Made by a program: the position numbers and the translations under genes
The notes under the pieces: generated by a model
What the model was told of the DNA's origin: nothing
The model's input: the letters and a program-made list of their open reading frames with translations, nothing else
Databases searched by the model: none
Shown here: positions 15,903-21,712 of the stretch, one piece after another
How positions within the stretch are numbered: position 1 is the first letter of the stretch
Layout: every line of letters begins with the position of its first letter
From: Clostridiales bacterium
Lineage (GTDB): Bacteria; Bacillota; Clostridia; Christensenellales; Borkfalkiaceae
Assembly: GCA_015069625.1 (NCBI GenBank)
Contig: SVIE01000008.1
Coordinates: forward strand, 1 to 32,592
Direction: 5' to 3'
Length of the DNA: 32,592 nucleotides

Positions 15903-17255
15903 CTATCTGTTGGATTTTCTTCTGTTATGCTCTTTACAAAGCAGTTGACAGTTATATAAATTCGTTCGTCCGCCTTCACTCCAAGGAGTTATGTGGTCTG
16001 CTTCCATTTCTTCAATTTCATAATGAATTTTTGCTCTACCTTCATCTCGGCAATGCGGACAAATTCCTTTTTGCGTTTCGTACATTATGCGCTTTTCATT
16101 TTCAGTAAATTGACGAAGATTTAAATGCTTTTCGTTGCCAGAGAGAATATATTCGTAAATGCCTGAACGCTTGGTAATTTCATCATCCATCATAAGTTCT
16201 TTAACACGTTCTTCTATTTTTTGTGGATCTAACACCATATCTTTGTATTTGTTATTCATCAATTTAAATACCGCCAATTCTTCTTCTGTATAATCGTCCC
16301 CTATTCCTATTTCCCTTCCCAATTCACCAGCTCCAAACCCAATTATTTCAAACTGTTCTGGGTTATATTTATCCAAAAACGTGATAGGTACACCCATCAC
16401 ACCATCATAATCACATGGAATATCCGCAACTTTATTGACATTTATTGCGTTATATTTATAATATTGCGCATATTCGTCCTTTGAATATGTTTTATACATT
16501 ATTAATTCTTCATTTCTCTTTTTATTGTCAATATTAGTAAACCATGTTATAGATGGCACTTTACCATATTTTTTGCCATTTCTCACAACACCTTTGTAGG
16601 TATGTGGCACTTCAAATTCAATTGTTTTATTAAATATATATCCTGCCCAAATTTGTTGAGTTTGCACCAACTTAAATATCTCTTTGTATGTCAACGCATT
16701 TATATTTCCTATAATTAGAAATTTTTTATTATATTCAATAAGTTGCGAAACGTATTCACGAAAAAGTGAAAAAGGCGGATTTGTTACAACGATATCGGCT
16801 TGTTTTAATAGTTCAATACACTCATCAGAACGAAAATCCCCATCACCATTAAGTAACGTCAAAGAGTTCTTTTTGTTTTTTAATAAATATTCCACGTCAG
16901 ATAAATCTACTGCCCCGTCATTATTAAAGTCTGAAACTTCACTTATTTCAATTTTATAAGCCTTTCTATTCTTATTATGTATTAACTTTTCAGGCATATC
17001 AAATAAAGATAATTGCGTGTATGCAATAGGTGAACTATCATAACTAGTTGCAATTAACTTTTTTAATCCTAAATGATTAAAATTCATTGCAAAATACTTA
17101 AAAAAGTTACTCTCATATGGATCATCACAATTGCAAAATACGATTTTATTCTTAAAATCTTCTTTGTAATGTTTTAATTCGTTTTCTATGTCTATAAGTT
17201 GAGTATAAAATTCGTCCGCTTTATTTTTTCTCGCATTTCCACGTTCTGTTGACAT
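15903..17255 (-). CDS. EcoRI-type adenine methyltransferase fused to an HNH nuclease
   Basis: About 450 residues. The N-terminal two thirds match the adenine-specific methyltransferase EcoRI family. The catalytic motif reads TNPPFSLFREY near residue 158; the family's QLSLFDMPE and KFLIIGN segments are also seen. The C-terminal ~52 residues (about 399-450) form an HNH nuclease with CPHC, then ADHITPWSEGGRTNL and CKEHN, so zinc cysteines and both catalytic histidine regions are present. One protein thus carries modification and cutting domains, as in single-chain type II systems. That it restricts DNA is inference; HNH fusions can also be homing-type. The start at 17255 is chosen because AAAGG precedes it, while the ATG at 17276 has no ribosome site. 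Expression is from a consensus promoter covered by palindromic operators (17289-17332). Confidence 0.87.
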   Translation of the reverse strand: MSTERGNARKNKADEFYTQLIDIENELKHYKEDFKNKIVFCNCDDPYESNFFKYFAMNFNHLGLKKLIATSYDSSPIAYTQLSLFDMPEKLIHNKNRKAYKIEISEVSDFNNDGAVDLSDVEYLLKNKKNSLTLLNGDGDFRSDECIELLKQADIVVTNPPFSLFREYVSQLIEYNKKFLIIGNINALTYKEIFKLVQTQQIWAGYIFNKTIEFEVPHTYKGVVRNGKKYGKVPSITWFTNIDNKKRNEELIMYKTYSKDEYAQYYKYNAINVNKVADIPCDYDGVMGVPITFLDKYNPEQFEIIGFGAGELGREIGIGDDYTEEELAVFKLMNNKYKDMVLDPQKIEERVKELMMDDEITKRSGIYEYILSGNEKHLNLRQFTENEKRIMYETQKGICPHCRDEGRAKIHYEIEEMEADHITPWSEGGRTNLYNCQLLCKEHNRRKSNR

Positions 17256-17288
17256 TTTATTACCTTTATTTTGCATTAATTAATAATA

Positions 17289-17332
17289 ATTATATGTGCA
17301 ATACACATAATTGTCAATGTGCTAAACACATT
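17289..17332. promoter_or_regulatory. Divergent promoter region with tandem C-protein-like operators
   Basis: On the minus strand a perfect TTGACA (17312-17317), 17 bp and a perfect TATAAT (17289-17294) drive the methyltransferase-nuclease gene. Operator 1, TATGTG-5-CACATA (17293-17309), fills that spacer. Operator 2, AATGTG-5-CACATT (17316-17332), touches the -35 box and lies just ahead of the plus-strand regulator gene. The operator centres are 23 bp apart. A plus-strand TAGAAT at 17338-17343 would start transcription at the ATG of the regulator. The layout is that of restriction-modification controller (C) protein operators. Confidence 0.85.
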
Positions 17333-17349
17333 TTTGATAGAATAAAGTT

Positions 17350-17562
17350 ATGAATTTCGGTAAAAGTTTTAAACAATGTAGAAAAGAAATCAACTTATCA
17401 CAAAAAGAAGTTGCTAAAAAGTTGGGAATTTGCCAGTCAAATATAAGCGATTGGGAAAATGATATTTCACGCCCCGAATATGAAAAGCTAATTCAGTTAG
17501 CCGAAATATACAACGTGACGCTATATCAACTTCTTGGTGTTGAAGAAAATACAAATAAATAA
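17350..17562 (+). CDS. XRE-family regulator, C-protein-like
   Basis: A 70-residue protein that is almost only a helix-turn-helix domain (LSQKEVAKKLGICQSNISDWE near residues 17-37, then PEYEKLIQLAEIYNVTLYQLLG). This is the size of R-M controller proteins (75-100 residues) or small phage-type repressors. No ribosome site is visible, and the predicted start point coincides with the ATG, so the mRNA is probably leaderless, as C-protein transcripts often are. It is divergent from the methyltransferase-nuclease gene and shares two palindromic operators with it, so it most likely represses or times that gene and itself. A terminator follows immediately. Confidence 0.88.
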   Translation: MNFGKSFKQCRKEINLSQKEVAKKLGICQSNISDWENDISRPEYEKLIQLAEIYNVTLYQLLGVEENTNK

Positions 17563-17590
17563 AAAACTCGGCTTTTTAGTCGAGTTTTTT
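17561..17590 (+). terminator. Intrinsic terminator after the first XRE gene
   Basis: ACTCGGC / GTCGAGT (one G-U pair) with a TTTTTA loop and a TTTTTT tail. It begins at the stop codon of the regulator. Confidence 0.88.
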
Positions 17591-17658
17591 ATTACAAACC
17601 AACATATTCTCCTCTTTTATAGCGAGCTCCCTGCACACATGACACAAATAGTCATTAC

Positions 17659-17707
17659 ACAGTTTCAAACTGTATGTATTGAATTATACAAATACAAACT
17701 GTATAAT
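17659..17707 (+). promoter_or_regulatory. Promoter and operators of the second XRE gene
   Basis: TTGAAT (17679-17684), a 17-bp spacer and a perfect TATAAT (17702-17707) give a start near 17714. A perfect 7-1-7 palindrome ACAGTTT-C-AAACTGT lies at 17659-17673, just upstream of the -35. A second inverted repeat TTATACA (17684-17690) / TGTATAA (17700-17706) spans the spacer and overlaps the -10. Together they suggest autoregulation. Confidence 0.8.
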
Positions 17708-17714
17708 GTTAAAT

Positions 17715-17963
17715 ATGGAAAAGAAAATAAATAAGCAATTATGCACGTTGTCGGAAATTTTATACGAACTACGCACAAAACAATTAAATAAAGATGGAAA
17801 ACCTTGGACTCAACGTGACGTTGCAAGCAAACTTGGCATAACTTATCAATCATATCAAGCCTATGAACTTGGAAAGGCTGTACCTACAATTCAAAATTTT
17901 TTGAAAATAGCGGAAATTTATGACGTTTCGCTTGATTATTTAGTTGGAAAAAAAGAATATTAA
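17715..17963 (+). CDS. Second XRE-family regulator
   Basis: An 82-residue helix-turn-helix protein with WTQRDVASKLGITYQSYQAYELGKA near residues 34-58 and an XRE C-terminal helix (FLKIAEIYDVSLDYLVGKKEY). The start at 17715 is chosen because the promoter at 17679-17707 would start transcription at about 17714; an upstream ATG at 17675 or 17679 in frame would lie ahead of the -10. The transcript is therefore nearly leaderless, and no ribosome site is visible. It probably binds the palindromes at 17659-17706 and perhaps the related site at 15824-15838. It is distinct in sequence from the regulator at 17350. It may be a repressor of the island or an antitoxin-like regulator, but no toxin gene is adjacent. 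Confidence 0.85.
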   Translation: MEKKINKQLCTLSEILYELRTKQLNKDGKPWTQRDVASKLGITYQSYQAYELGKAVPTIQNFLKIAEIYDVSLDYLVGKKEY

Positions 17964-17973
17964 AATAGACAAC

Positions 17974-18010
17974 AAAAAAGGCAGGTGCTATAAAAAGCAT
18001 CTGCCTTTTT
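17974..18010 (+). terminator. Intrinsic terminator, right copy of the 37-bp direct repeat
   Basis: Identical over 37 bases to 15745-15781, with the same GGCAGGTGCT stem and a longer T tail. It ends the second XRE gene and marks the right edge of the island. It may also stop leftward transcription of rubrerythrin. Confidence 0.9.
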
Positions 18011-18031
18011 TTATAGGTAACGAGTTAGTTA

Positions 18032-18577
18032 TTATTTGAAATATCTTTTTAAGAGACCTTCGAATGCTCTGCCGTGGCGTGCTTCGTCACGTGCCATTTC
18101 GTGAACGGTGTCGTGAATAGCGTCTAAGCCTAATGCTTTTGCCTTTTTAGCAAGTTCGTTTTTGCCTGCCGTTGCGCCGTTTTCTGCTTCTACTCTCATT
18201 TCAAGATTCTTCTTGGTAGAATCGGTTACAACTTCGCCTAAAAGTTCTGCGAATTTTGCAGCGTGTTCTGCTTCTTCATAAGCGGCTTTTTCCCAGTAAA
18301 GACCGATTTCTGGATAGCCTTCTCTATGTGCAACACGTGCCATAGCAAGATACATACCAACTTCGGTGCATTCACCGTTAAAGTTCATGCGAAGTCCTTC
18401 AATGATTTCAGGATCAACGCCTTTTGCAACACCAACAACGTGTTCTGCAGCCCAAGCCATTTCGTCTGCCTTTTGTTCAACAAACTTTGAAGCAGGTGCA
18501 CCGCATTGTGGGCATCTTTCGGGTGCAGCATCCCCTTCGTGAACGTATCCGCAAATTACACAAACAAATTTTTTCAT
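18032..18577 (-). CDS. rbr: Reverse rubrerythrin (N-terminal rubredoxin domain)
   Basis: A peroxide-scavenging non-haem iron protein of 181 residues. The rubredoxin iron site is N-terminal ([23 protein letters not shown], residues 5-27), and the ferritin-like diiron domain follows ([27 protein letters not shown] and [17 protein letters not shown]). This reversed domain order is the revRbr type known in Clostridia, where it reduces H2O2 with electrons from NADH via flavoprotein and rubredoxin. The ribosome site GGAG lies inside a PerR/Fur-type box that covers the start codon (18574-18588), so peroxide-dependent control is likely. The neighbour upstream is a tiny rubredoxin-like gene and then perR, with a structured repeat between. 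Confidence 0.95.
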   Translation of the reverse strand: MKKFVCVICGYVHEGDAAPERCPQCGAPASKFVEQKADEMAWAAEHVVGVAKGVDPEIIEGLRMNFNGECTEVGMYLAMARVAHREGYPEIGLYWEKAAYEEAEHAAKFAELLGEVVTDSTKKNLEMRVEAENGATAGKNELAKKAKALGLDAIHDTVHEMARDEARHGRAFEGLLKRYFK

Positions 18578-18588
18578 AATGATTATCT
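18574..18588 (-). promoter_or_regulatory. PerR/Fur-type box over the rubrerythrin start
   Basis: AGATAAT-C-ATTATGA on the minus strand. It matches the 7-1-7 Fur-family pattern TGATAAT-N-ATTATCA at 12 of 14 arm positions, and spans the ribosome site and the ATG. An uninterrupted ATAAT/ATTAT core is visible. Confidence 0.65.
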
Positions 18589-18664
18589 CCTTTTTTATCT
18601 AAATAATGATTTTTAAATTTAATATTTTTATTGTTTTTTATTTTACAGGTTATTGAGTAACAAT

Positions 18665-18788
18665 GATTGATGTAAAAGGGTGGACAAAAAGCAAGTAAGA
18701 CTAGGCAAATGCCCGCAGGCAATAGTTTACATATTGTCAAGGGTTTTAACGAAGTATTACGCCACTTTTTGTACGAACTTTATCAATC
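18665..18788 (+). repeat. Structured intergenic repeat, copy 3
   Basis: The most diverged copy. The terminal arms GATTGAT (18665-18671) and ATCAATC (18782-18788) pair perfectly; ACAAAAAG pairs with CTTTTTGT; GTAA pairs with TTAC where the other copies have GTGA/TCAC; and the inner hairpin is GGCAATA/TATTGTC with loop GTTTACA. These are compensatory changes. It lies 24 bp past the stop of the rubredoxin-like gene, between it and rubrerythrin. Confidence 0.82.
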
Positions 18789-18812
18789 GTTTGTTGCGAA
18801 ATAGCCTTTGCC

Positions 18813-18923
18813 TTACTCTTCTTCTTTGAATTCTTCTGAGCCAACTCCGCAAAGTGGGCAAGTTTCTGGTGGGGTGTCCCCTTCGTGAACGTATCCGCAA
18901 ACTACACAAACAAATTTTTTCAT
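18813..18923 (-). CDS. 36-residue rubredoxin-like protein
   Basis: A very short gene that common length cut-offs would miss. It encodes a single rubredoxin-type iron knuckle pair: CVVCGYVHEG (residues 6-15) and CPLCGVG (residues 22-28), then an acidic tail EEFKEEE. The domain is truncated against the usual 52-residue rubredoxin and matches the N-terminal part of the neighbouring rubrerythrin nearly word for word. The first 44 bases of the two genes differ at one position. The ATG has GGAG upstream. It starts 34 bp after the perR stop, so it is probably co-transcribed with perR. It may donate electrons to rubrerythrin or be a remnant of a tandem duplication that still folds. Confidence 0.8.
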   Translation of the reverse strand: MKKFVCVVCGYVHEGDTPPETCPLCGVGSEEFKEEE

Positions 18924-18957
18924 GATTTTTCTCCGTTTAATTTTTGATTTTTATTTT

Positions 18958-19332
18958 TTACAAAGCCTTTGTAACACAGTCTTTGCAAGTTCCGTAATAT
19001 AATCTTTTTTCGCCAGTTACTTTGTGTCCACCTTCTTCCAAAAATACCGGTGGGGTGAACTCGAAGAACAGATCGATTATCTTTCCGCAATCAGAACAGA
19101 TAAAGTGCGAGTGGTTTGACGTGTCCCCATCATAATGTATGCGCTTATCTGTTGTTTCAAGCGTTATTATTTGATTTTCGTCTGATAACAATTTTAAGTT
19201 GCGATATACCGTGCCTAAACTTATGGTCGGTTCAAGTTCCCTTGCCGTTTGATATATCATATCGGCGGTTGGGTGATCCTTGCGCCCCTTTATTATATTG
19301 TATATCAGTTCCCTTTGATGTGAATAGCGCAT
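18958..19332 (-). CDS. perR: Fur-family regulator, PerR-like peroxide sensor
   Basis: A 124-residue Fur-family repressor. The winged-helix DNA-binding domain covers residues 1-75 (HPTADMIYQTARELEPTISLGTVYRNLKLL is the recognition segment region). The regulatory metal site HSHFICSDCGKI lies near residues 92-103, and the second cysteine pair of the structural zinc site (CKDC) lies near residue 116. The residues for a PerR-type iron site (H and D) are compatible, and the location next to rubrerythrin supports PerR over Fur or Zur. It has a consensus promoter overlapped by a Fur-family box (19351-19365), which suggests autoregulation. Transcription probably continues into the 36-residue rubredoxin-like gene. 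Confidence 0.9.
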   Translation of the reverse strand: MRYSHQRELIYNIIKGRKDHPTADMIYQTARELEPTISLGTVYRNLKLLSDENQIITLETTDKRIHYDGDTSNHSHFICSDCGKIIDLFFEFTPPVFLEEGGHKVTGEKRLYYGTCKDCVTKAL

Positions 19333-19350
19333 CTTGGAACTCCTTATCAG

Positions 19351-19393
19351 TAATGATTATTATTATTATATTCGACGATTAAGCACTTGTCAA
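19351..19393 (-). promoter_or_regulatory. perR promoter with overlapping Fur-family box
   Basis: On the minus strand a perfect TTGACA (19388-19393), 17 bp and a perfect TATAAT (19365-19370). The plus-strand sequence TAATGAT-T-ATTATTA (19351-19365) is a 7-1-7 Fur/PerR-like box over the start point, about 11 of 14 arm matches. Confidence 0.75.
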
Positions 19394-19454
19394 CTATTTT
19401 TTTAAAAAATTTTAAGATTTTTTTGAAATTTTTTTATGCATATTTATTGCAAGC

Positions 19455-19484
19455 AAAAACGCCCTATTTTCTAGGGCGTTTTTT
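19455..19484. terminator. Bidirectional intrinsic terminator
   Basis: AAAAACGCCCTA / TAGGGCGTTTTT with a TTTTC loop and T runs on both strands. On the minus strand it follows nadE and repeat copy 4, so that repeat would lie in the nadE 3' untranslated region. The rest of 19333-19675 has only the perR promoter and the repeat. Confidence 0.88.
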
Positions 19485-19547
19485 ATCTTTTTATTTATAC
19501 TTTATATATTAATGATTACATAAAGCCAAGGCGAGTGACCAATCGGA

Positions 19548-19669
19548 GATTAATTAAAAGAACGAATAAGAAACAAGTGAGAGCAGGCAAATCCCGAAGT
19601 TAAGAGTATACATCTTAACAAGGGGTTTAACGAACTATCACGAAGTTTATTATTTGTGCTTTATTAATC
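19548..19669 (+). repeat. Structured intergenic repeat, copy 4
   Basis: Core identical to copy 1 (about 75 bases). Terminal arms GATTAAT (19548-19554) and ATTAATC (19663-19669) pair. An inner stem pairs AAAGAACGAATAA with TTATTTGTGCTTT with one mismatch and one G-U. It ends 6 bp past the nadE stop codon. Confidence 0.85.
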
Positions 19670-19675
19670 ACGAGC

Positions 19676-21571
19676 CTATTCCAGTTCATTGAGCCAAAGT
19701 GAACTTATTGCATCTGACGGCATGCGCCAGTCCCCCCTTGGTGAAAGGGCAACCGTGCCAACTTTAACACCATCAGGCGTGCAAGAACGTTTGAACTGTT
19801 GAGTGAAAAATCTTCTGAAAAAGATTTTTAGCCATTTTAATATTGTTTCATCATCAAATTCGCCCTTGAAGGTGTTCTTTGCCAAAGCGTAAATCTTTTT
19901 GGGGGACGAGCCACGGCGGATAAAATGATAAAGGAAATAATCGTGCAAAACGTAAGGCCCAACGATATCTTCGGTTTTTTGAGAAATTTCCCCGTCCTTC
20001 GCAGGAAGAAGTTCGGGACTAACGGGAGTGTCTAAAATATCTAAAAGCACGGCTTTTTGCTTGCCTTTGCTATTTTCCGCACAGTAGTTTACCACGTGGC
20101 GAACAAGCGTTTTAGGAATTGATGCGTTTACGCCGTACATGCTCATATGGTCACCGTTATAAGTTGCCCAACCGAGCGCAACTTCACTTAAATCCCCCGT
20201 TCCTACAACAAGCCCATTCATCATATTCGCTACGTCCATAATAACCTGAGTACGCTCTCTTGCTTGCGAATTTTCAAAGGTTACGTCTAGCACTCCTTCA
20301 GGGTGGCGGATGTCTTTAAGGTGTCTTGTTACCGCTTTGCCGATATCTATCTTTTTAAGCGTTACGCCAAGCGCTTTTGCAAGTTTTATGGTGTTTAAGA
20401 AGGTTCTTGAAGTTGTGCCGAAGCATGGCATTGTTATTGCAATTACGTCTTTTGCCGTTCTATTTAGTTTTTTCATTGCTTTTACGGCAACTAATATCGC
20501 AAGCGTGGAATCTAATCCACCAGACAGACCTAGCACGGCGCATTTTGAGTGGGTGTGTTCTATTCTTCTTGCTAACCCTTCGGCTTGCATTGTTAAAATA
20601 AGTTCCGCCCTTTCATCTCTTTCCGTTTGCGTTTCGGGAACGAAGGGGGTTTTTCTGTGTGTTCTTGACGTTCCAAGTCCCTTTTCTGCGCTAAACGATA
20701 CAGTTTGAACTTGTGCGCCACTCGTTTGTTCTTTAAGAACTTTGTTTCGCTCTACCGCTAAATAATCTAAATCGATTTCCGCAACGGCAAAATCTTTTGC
20801 AAAAAGTTTACTACTACTTAAAATTTCACCATTTTCGGCTATTAGGTTATGACCACCGAACACCCCGTCAGTTGTGGATTCGCCATAACCTGCATCTGCA
20901 TAAGCATAAGCGCAAGCAAGGCGAACGCTTTGCCCTTTTAAATAAGTTTCACGGGCTTGCTTTTTACCGATAACTTCACCGCTTGCAGAGAGATTTACAA
21001 TGACCGACGCACCTGCTTTCGAAAGTTTTGCAGACGGAGAATCGATAGCGTAAAGTTCTTCACCGATTTCCACGCCGATAGTTAAATTTTTGTTCGTCTG
21101 ACTTGTGAATATTAAATCCTTTCCAAACGGAATTGTTTTATCGAATAGTCTAACGTTAACGTTTTCATTTTTCCAAACGGCAAACGTGCGTTTTTGATAG
21201 GACGTGCCAAATTCCGCAATAGTGGTTTTAGGAACTAACCCTATCACTTCTCCCTTATTTATTACCGCACACACGTTATATATTCTGTCTAAATACTTAA
21301 AAGGCAGACCTACGAAAATAAGCATTTCTTTATCTTTTGTCGCCTGTGCAACCGCTTTTAATCCTTCAATAGCACCGCAAAGCAACACGTCTGAATAAAA
21401 CAAATCACCACACGTGCTTGCGGTTAATACTAGTTCTGGAAATACCGCTATTTCTACACCGAGTTTTTCCCCTTCATTTACGCAATTTATAATGGAATTA
21501 GCGTTATAAATGGTGTCTGCGACACGAATTTCAGGCGAATAACTTGCAATTTTAACAAAGCCGTTTTTCAT
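19676..21571 (-). CDS. nadE: Glutamine-dependent NAD+ synthetase
   Basis: Amidates deamido-NAD+ to NAD+ with glutamine. It has an N-terminal carbon-nitrogen hydrolase (glutaminase) domain of about 270 residues, with the catalytic glutamate in FPELVLTASTCGDL near residue 46, and a C-terminal synthetase domain with the PP-loop LSGGLDSTLAILVAVKA near residue 350. GTGDLSEVALGWATYNGDHMS is the other NadE signature. The length of about 631 residues is normal for the two-domain form. The start at 21571 is chosen because CGGAG precedes it; a longer in-frame ATG at 21616 lies upstream of the start point set by the promoter at 21615-21643. A structured repeat and then a terminator follow. Confidence 0.95.
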   Translation of the reverse strand: MKNGFVKIASYSPEIRVADTIYNANSIINCVNEGEKLGVEIAVFPELVLTASTCGDLFYSDVLLCGAIEGLKAVAQATKDKEMLIFVGLPFKYLDRIYNVCAVINKGEVIGLVPKTTIAEFGTSYQKRTFAVWKNENVNVRLFDKTIPFGKDLIFTSQTNKNLTIGVEIGEELYAIDSPSAKLSKAGASVIVNLSASGEVIGKKQARETYLKGQSVRLACAYAYADAGYGESTTDGVFGGHNLIAENGEILSSSKLFAKDFAVAEIDLDYLAVERNKVLKEQTSGAQVQTVSFSAEKGLGTSRTHRKTPFVPETQTERDERAELILTMQAEGLARRIEHTHSKCAVLGLSGGLDSTLAILVAVKAMKKLNRTAKDVIAITMPCFGTTSRTFLNTIKLAKALGVTLKKIDIGKAVTRHLKDIRHPEGVLDVTFENSQARERTQVIMDVANMMNGLVVGTGDLSEVALGWATYNGDHMSMYGVNASIPKTLVRHVVNYCAENSKGKQKAVLLDILDTPVSPELLPAKDGEISQKTEDIVGPYVLHDYFLYHFIRRGSSPKKIYALAKNTFKGEFDDETILKWLKIFFRRFFTQQFKRSCTPDGVKVGTVALSPRGDWRMPSDAISSLWLNELE

Positions 21572-21614
21572 TGTTTTTCTCCGTTTTAATAGAAATTGAA
21601 TTTTTGATATTTCC

Positions 21615-21643
21615 ATTTTATCTCATTTTTTGCATTTTTGCAA
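21615..21643 (-). promoter_or_regulatory. Promoter of nadE
   Basis: On the minus strand TTGCAA (21638-21643), 17 bp, TAAAAT (21615-21620). It fixes the start point near 21608. Confidence 0.75.
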
Positions 21644-21660
21644 TAATTTAGCAAAATAAA

Positions 21661-21702
21661 AAGTGCAATTTTTTGTAAAAACTCAAAAAATCACACTTTT
21701 AT
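21661..21702 (-). terminator. Long AT-rich hairpin after the THUMP methyltransferase gene
   Basis: AAAAGTG pairs with CACTTTT and ATTTTTTG with CAAAAAAT inside it, giving a stem of about 15 pairs with small bulges. It lies 11 bp past the stop of the minus-strand gene and is followed by T-rich DNA. Confidence 0.6.
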
Positions 21703-21712
21703 ACATTTAGAT

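Noticed and set aside
15903..17255. Dockerin or EF-hand domain near DFNNDGAVDLSDVEYLL in the methylase
   Set aside because: Single motif only. The same segment is, as I recall it, part of the EcoRI-methylase family itself, and the protein is cytoplasmic with no cellulosome context.
17534..17734. 66-codon plus-strand frame between the two XRE genes
   Set aside because: It reads through a terminator, an operator and a promoter, with no ribosome site or recognisable protein.
1..19669. Reading the four repeats as a CRISPR array or integron attC sites
   Set aside because: The copies are 0.8-13 kb apart with genes between, have no regular spacers, and no cas or integrase gene or attC consensus is present.
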